Assembly (NCBI GenBank): GCA_002435365.1
Contig: DJMM01000008.1
Span: 1 to 46,372 of the forward strand
DNA from: Ignavibacteriales bacterium UBA6490
GTDB taxonomy: Bacteria > Bacteroidota > Ignavibacteria > Ignavibacteriales > Ignavibacteriaceae
Length of the DNA: 46,372 bases
Reading direction: 5' to 3'
Positions 42,864 through 46,372 of this stretch are shown here, in pieces. A program made the position numbers and the translations under genes. Below the pieces are notes generated by a model. It was not told the DNA's origin. It worked only from the letters and a program-made list of their open reading frames with translations, and ran no database searches. Every line of letters begins with the position of its first letter. The stretch's first letter is position 1.

Positions 42864-44438
42864 ATGAGTTCTGAATTAAAACGATCAATTCTGGTTATAG
42901 ATGACGATATAACCGTTAGAAAACTTATAGCCTTTCATCTCACAAAAAACAACTATGATGTATTTCCAGCCGCCGGACCACAGGAAGGTTTCGATTATTT
43001 GAACAGGGAAAAAATAGACCTGGTGCTGTGTGATGTATCGATGGAAGAGATGGATGGCTTTACATTCTGCAGGAAAGTACGTGAAAATCAGAATTTCAGA
43101 GCGCTGCCCTTTATTTTTGTTACTGCCCGTACATCCATTGAAGATAAATCCCTGGCCCTTGATGCCGGAGGAGATGATTTAGTAACAAAACCGTTCGATA
43201 TAAATGAACTTATCCTTAAAATTCAGGTGCTTATAAGAAGAACTGATATCTACAAAGTGTACGGGATCAAAAAGAACCTTGAAAAATCATTCAGCCAGCC
43301 TACCCCGCGTGTACTGCTGGTGGATGACGATCCCTCAATGGTCAGGTTGTTTGTATATAATCTTGAAAAAGCAGATTTTGATTGCAGGTTTGCAACCAGC
43401 GCCGACGAGGGATATGCTGTAGCTAAAGAATATCACCCGGATATTATAATATCCGATATAATGATGCCTGAAGTCGATGGGTTTTCTTTCCGTAAAATGC
43501 TTCTTAATGATCATGACCTCAAAAACATTCCTTTCATTTTTCTTACTGCTAAAGGAAGAGAAGATGAAATACTTGATGGTTTTGAAGCGGGAATCAATGA
43601 TTATGTTGTTAAAACAGCAGGACCCCGGGTTGTAGTCGCAAAGGTTAAAGCTATCCTCAAAAGTCTCGGTAAAGAGCGTCAGAAAGTTGTAACAGAGCTT
43701 CATCATGCCGCAGATTCCTTAAGAGTAAAGGTTGTTCCCGATTCCACCCCTTTTATTCATGGTTTTGATATCAGACAGTGGCACCAGTCCTACCAGGGTG
43801 TACCGGGCGGGGACTTTATTGATTATTACAAATTGGATGGAAACAATACGGCAGTAATTCTCGGTGATGTAATGGGTAAGAAATGGGGAGCATGGTATTT
43901 TGCATTTGCTTATGCAGGATATGTGCGGAGTGCGTTGAGAGGGGTATTGCAGAACACTCAAAATTATTCGCCTGCCGGTATACTGCAGAACGTAAATAAA
44001 TCAGTCTATCAGGATGCCAAAATCTCCGAAGTGTTTGCAACAATATCTGTTGTTATCATCGACACTATGAATTCCGTTTTATCATATTCCGGTGCGGGTG
44101 ATCTTCCACTAATTTATAAAGACAGCGTAACAGGAAAGATCGATAAATTTAGTTCAAATGGTTTATTGCTCGGATTTGCTGCCGACGGCAAATATCAGGA
44201 TTTTAACATCAAAATGAACAATGGGGATATTGCTCTTATTGTAACTGACGGTATTACGGAGTCGCGGAACAGAGAGGGCATGCAGTTTGGTTATAACAAA
44301 CTTTATAATATTATTACAAACACTAAACCGGGCGAGGATATAAGTTTAAAAATTAAGCAGGAATTTGAGGAATTTACTTCTACAATATTTGATGACGATG
44401 TCAGCCTGATTTCGATAACGTGCGGGGAGACCAGTTAA
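42864..44438 (+). CDS. Double-receiver SpoIIE-type (PP2C) phosphatase
   Basis: The 524-residue protein has two receiver domains in series. Receiver 1 (about 7-125) has phospho-Asp D57 and K109. Receiver 2 (about 148-268) has D198, and its conserved Lys K250 is followed by Thr rather than Pro. A PP2C/SpoIIE phosphatase spans about 290-520, with metal-binding acidic residues in PGGDF (314-318), GDVMGK (334-339; GDVSGKG is usual), TDGITES and FDDDVSLI. It probably dephosphorylates the adjacent STAS protein under two-component control. Its stop overlaps the convergent prfA stop. Confidence 0.93.
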   Translation: MSSELKRSILVIDDDITVRKLIAFHLTKNNYDVFPAAGPQEGFDYLNREKIDLVLCDVSMEEMDGFTFCRKVRENQNFRALPFIFVTARTSIEDKSLALDAGGDDLVTKPFDINELILKIQVLIRRTDIYKVYGIKKNLEKSFSQPTPRVLLVDDDPSMVRLFVYNLEKADFDCRFATSADEGYAVAKEYHPDIIISDIMMPEVDGFSFRKMLLNDHDLKNIPFIFLTAKGREDEILDGFEAGINDYVVKTAGPRVVVAKVKAILKSLGKERQKVVTELHHAADSLRVKVVPDSTPFIHGFDIRQWHQSYQGVPGGDFIDYYKLDGNNTAVILGDVMGKKWGAWYFAFAYAGYVRSALRGVLQNTQNYSPAGILQNVNKSVYQDAKISEVFATISVVIIDTMNSVLSYSGAGDLPLIYKDSVTGKIDKFSSNGLLLGFAADGKYQDFNIKMNNGDIALIVTDGITESRNREGMQFGYNKLYNIITNTKPGEDISLKIKQEFEEFTSTIFDDDVSLISITCGETS

Positions 44439-45514
44439 AAATCTTCCGTGGCCTGCAGTTTTTCTGTTCTGTCAGCAAGCTTAAGCTGTTCGATTAATCC
44501 TTCAATATCGCCTTCCATAATATTTGCAAGGTTATACAAAGTAAGCCCTATACGGTGATCAGTCACCCTGTTTTGAGGAAAATTGTACGTCCTGATTTTA
44601 TCGCTTCTATCCCCGCTCTTTACCATAGTTTTTCTCTGGGCAGAGAGGCTATCTGTCTGTTCTTTAATTTTAAGATCGTACAATCTGGCCCTCAATACTT
44701 TCATTGCTTTCTGCCTGTTCTTAAGCTGAGATCTTTCATCCTGGCACTGCACTACTATGCCGGTGGGGATATGGGTAATTCTTACTGCAGTTTCCACTTT
44801 GTTTACATTCTGACCTCCGGCACCGCCGGAACGGAAAATATCAATTCTCAGATCGTTTGGATTAATTTCAATCTGTACATCTTCAGCTTCAGGCAAAACT
44901 GCAACGGAAGCTGCGGATGTATGTACACGCCCGCTTCCTTCGGTAAAAGGGACACGCTGAACCCGGTGTACTCCGCTTTCAAATTTAAGTTCGCCATAAA
45001 CGTGATTTCCGCTGATCGAAAAGACTACTTCTTTAATACCCCCTATTCCGGTATCATTCAAATCGATAAGCTCAATTTTCCAGCTCTTTTTTTCACAGAA
45101 CCTTGAATACATCCTGAAAAGATCATTCGCAAAGAGAGCAGCTTCCTCACCACCGGTGCCTGCCCTGATTTCCATAATAACGTCTTTATTATCATCCGGG
45201 TCTTTGGGAAGGAGGAGTAACTTGATCTGATCTTCCAATTCGGACTTCTTCTCCTCAAGCTCTGATAATTCTGATTTTGCCATTGAGGCCAGTTCCTCAT
45301 CCGCGCCGGAGCCGATAATTTCTTTATTGCCTTCGATATTTTTAATTACCGAGGAATATTCCCCGTATACCTGCATAATTTCCGAAAGTTCACTTCTCTC
45401 CCTGCTTAATGATATCATTTTATCACGGTCGTTCATAAACTGAGGATCGGAGAGCTGCTGATTTATTTTATCAAATTTATTCTTAATTCCGTTTAATTTT
45501 TTTATTAAGTCCAT
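44435..45514 (-). CDS. prfA: Peptide chain release factor 1
   Basis: RF1 reads UAG and UAA stop codons and triggers release of the finished protein. The 359-residue length is normal. The catalytic GGQ is at 233-235 in GGAGGQNVNKVETA. The codon-recognition tripeptide is PFT (189-191), a PxT motif of RF1 rather than SPF of RF2. The conserved HRVQRVP and HTSAASVAVLPE segments flank it. Its stop shares bases with the convergent phosphatase stop (44435-44438). Confidence 0.97.
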   Translation of the reverse strand: MDLIKKLNGIKNKFDKINQQLSDPQFMNDRDKMISLSRERSELSEIMQVYGEYSSVIKNIEGNKEIIGSGADEELASMAKSELSELEEKKSELEDQIKLLLLPKDPDDNKDVIMEIRAGTGGEEAALFANDLFRMYSRFCEKKSWKIELIDLNDTGIGGIKEVVFSISGNHVYGELKFESGVHRVQRVPFTEGSGRVHTSAASVAVLPEAEDVQIEINPNDLRIDIFRSGGAGGQNVNKVETAVRITHIPTGIVVQCQDERSQLKNRQKAMKVLRARLYDLKIKEQTDSLSAQRKTMVKSGDRSDKIRTYNFPQNRVTDHRIGLTLYNLANIMEGDIEGLIEQLKLADRTEKLQATEDF

Positions 45515-45578
45515 TTATCTGCTTTTTTTCGAATCCAAATATAAACAACAGAAGAGTGAAAATCTAAGAAACATAGCT

Positions 45579-45586
45579 TACCTTTG
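45579..45586 (+). promoter_or_regulatory. TAnnTTTG -7 element (TACCTTTG)
   Basis: TACCTTTG at 45579-45586 exactly matches the -7 element seen before the TPR gene. It lies 62 bp before the ATG of the small membrane protein. No clear -33 box is visible. Confidence 0.5.
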
Positions 45587-45648
45587 CAGCATCTTTCTTG
45601 AAATTTTAACTTAAACAGAAGAAGTTTGTATAATTACCTGAGGATAAT

Positions 45649-46116
45649 ATGAATACGACACACCAGTTCTTTTATCAAAACGAGGAAAAGCTTCTGAGAA
45701 CAATATTTTTTGCGCTGCTTGCCGGACAGCTGCTGTTCTTTGTTATCGCACTCTTTCTTCAAAAAACATTCAAGCCGGATAGTGACCTTTTAAAAATACT
45801 TGATTACTTGGTGCCCCTTCTTTTGCTAGCTGCCATTTTTCTGTCCGGATTTATTTACAGGCTGATGATATCAAAATCTAAAAAGCTCCCTTTGCGGGAT
45901 AAAATCTCAGGCTACAGATCTTCCGTGATCGTAAGCCTGGCTGTGCTTGAGGCCGCAAACATAATCTCAATTACCGCATTTATGATAACCGGGGAGATTA
46001 TTTATGCTGCTGCTTCATTAATATTATTTCTTCTTTTTATTTTGAGAGCACCGTCCGGCGGGAAATTAATGATGGATCTTGAAATAACGAGTGAGGAGCT
46101 TTCAAAATTTGAATAA
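45649..46116 (+). CDS. Small four-helix membrane protein
   Basis: The 155-residue protein has predicted transmembrane helices at about 16-38, 48-69, 90-111 and 113-131. It has a GAGGA ribosome-binding site and a clear upstream promoter element. The C-terminal tail (MMDLEITSEELSKFE) is cytoplasmic-looking and acidic. I do not recognise its family. It lies alone between divergent prfA and the convergent D-Ala-D-Ala carboxypeptidase gene. Confidence 0.75.
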   Translation: MNTTHQFFYQNEEKLLRTIFFALLAGQLLFFVIALFLQKTFKPDSDLLKILDYLVPLLLLAAIFLSGFIYRLMISKSKKLPLRDKISGYRSSVIVSLAVLEAANIISITAFMITGEIIYAAASLILFLLFILRAPSGGKLMMDLEITSEELSKFE

Positions 46117-46158
46117 CTACTGTTGCCAGGGCAAAGTACATCTTAGGAAGTGGAAGTG

Positions 46159-46372
46159 TTATAAACTGGAAAGGTATTCAACAATAATATCCTGAACGTC
46201 ACGGTGAAGATCGGCTCCGCCCCTTGAAAATTCAAACATTATACTGATTATTAAATCCTCACCGCTCTGGGTTGCAAGATAACCGGATAATGAAGATACG
46301 CCGTTCAATGTTCCGGTTTTTCCACGGAAATTGCTATCGGCGGGACCGCCGTTGAATCTGTGGCGGAGAGTT
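46159..46372 (-). CDS. dacB: D-Ala-D-Ala carboxypeptidase/endopeptidase (S13, PBP4 type), C-terminal part
   Basis: The reading frame is open from the right edge to TAA at 46159-46161, giving the last 70 residues. The segment GKTGTLNGVSSLSGYLA contains the KTG motif and following signature of S13 penicillin-binding proteins of the DacB/PBP4 family. These act in the periplasm on peptidoglycan peptides. The upstream SxxK and SxN motifs lie outside the window. The end of the small membrane gene is 42 bp away. Confidence 0.88.
   Translation of the reverse strand, partial: TLRHRFNGGPADSNFRGKTGTLNGVSSLSGYLATQSGEDLIISIMFEFSRGGADLHRDVQDIIVEYLSSL

Overview
This window most likely comes from a bacterium of the Ignavibacteria / Bacteroidota-Chlorobiota group. 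Several secreted proteins end in a type IX secretion (T9SS) sorting domain with the NYPNPFNP signature. There is a PorV/PorQ-family barrel and a TonB receptor with an N-terminal carboxypeptidase-regulatory-like domain. Several genes are preceded by a TAnnTTTG -7 promoter element like that of Bacteroidota. No rRNA, tRNA, CRISPR array, insertion sequence or prophage was found.

Layout. 1-0.9 kb: start of a secreted repeat protein (-) running off the left edge. 1.1-5.7 kb (+): a promoter region with 11-bp tandem repeats, then a TPR protein, clpX and a secreted amidotransferase-fold-like protein. 5.7-7.7 kb (-): a bleomycin-hydrolase-like C1 peptidase and an unrecognised gene, separated by an inverted repeat. 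7.8-14.2 kb (+): a CHASE/PAS histidine kinase, a POT-type transporter, an EVE-domain protein and a mitochondrial-type aconitase with a clear terminator. 14.2-14.9 kb: a non-coding stretch with interleaved inverted repeats.

14.9-32.1 kb looks like an accessory catabolic locus. An N-acylamino-acid racemase-like enolase-superfamily enzyme (+) is followed by eleven genes on the minus strand. In transcription order these are an M20 peptidase, a secreted cyanophycinase-like S51 peptidase, a YfcC-type permease, two paralogous T9SS-sorted proteins, an RpiR regulator, a TonB receptor, a large Fn3 protein, a PorV/PorQ barrel, a secreted M14 carboxypeptidase and a lysine-6-dehydrogenase-like enzyme. I read this as a regulated system for breaking down and importing an extracellular amino-acid polymer or peptide, possibly cyanophycin-like. 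A perfect 16-bp palindrome with TGTAAT/ATTACA half-sites lies at the head of the cluster and is a candidate RpiR operator.

32.4-39.9 kb (+): a BatA/VWA membrane protein, hflX, a DUF4159 protein and a very large DUF4175 coiled-coil protein, probably a cell-envelope system. 39.9-44.4 kb (+): a signalling cassette of PAS histidine kinase, NtrC-type sigma-54 activator, STAS anti-sigma antagonist and a double-receiver SpoIIE-type phosphatase. 44.4-46.4 kb: prfA (-), a small membrane protein (+) and the C-terminal end of an S13 D-Ala-D-Ala carboxypeptidase (-) at the right edge. The housekeeping genes (clpX, aconitase, hflX, prfA) flank the catabolic locus on both sides.
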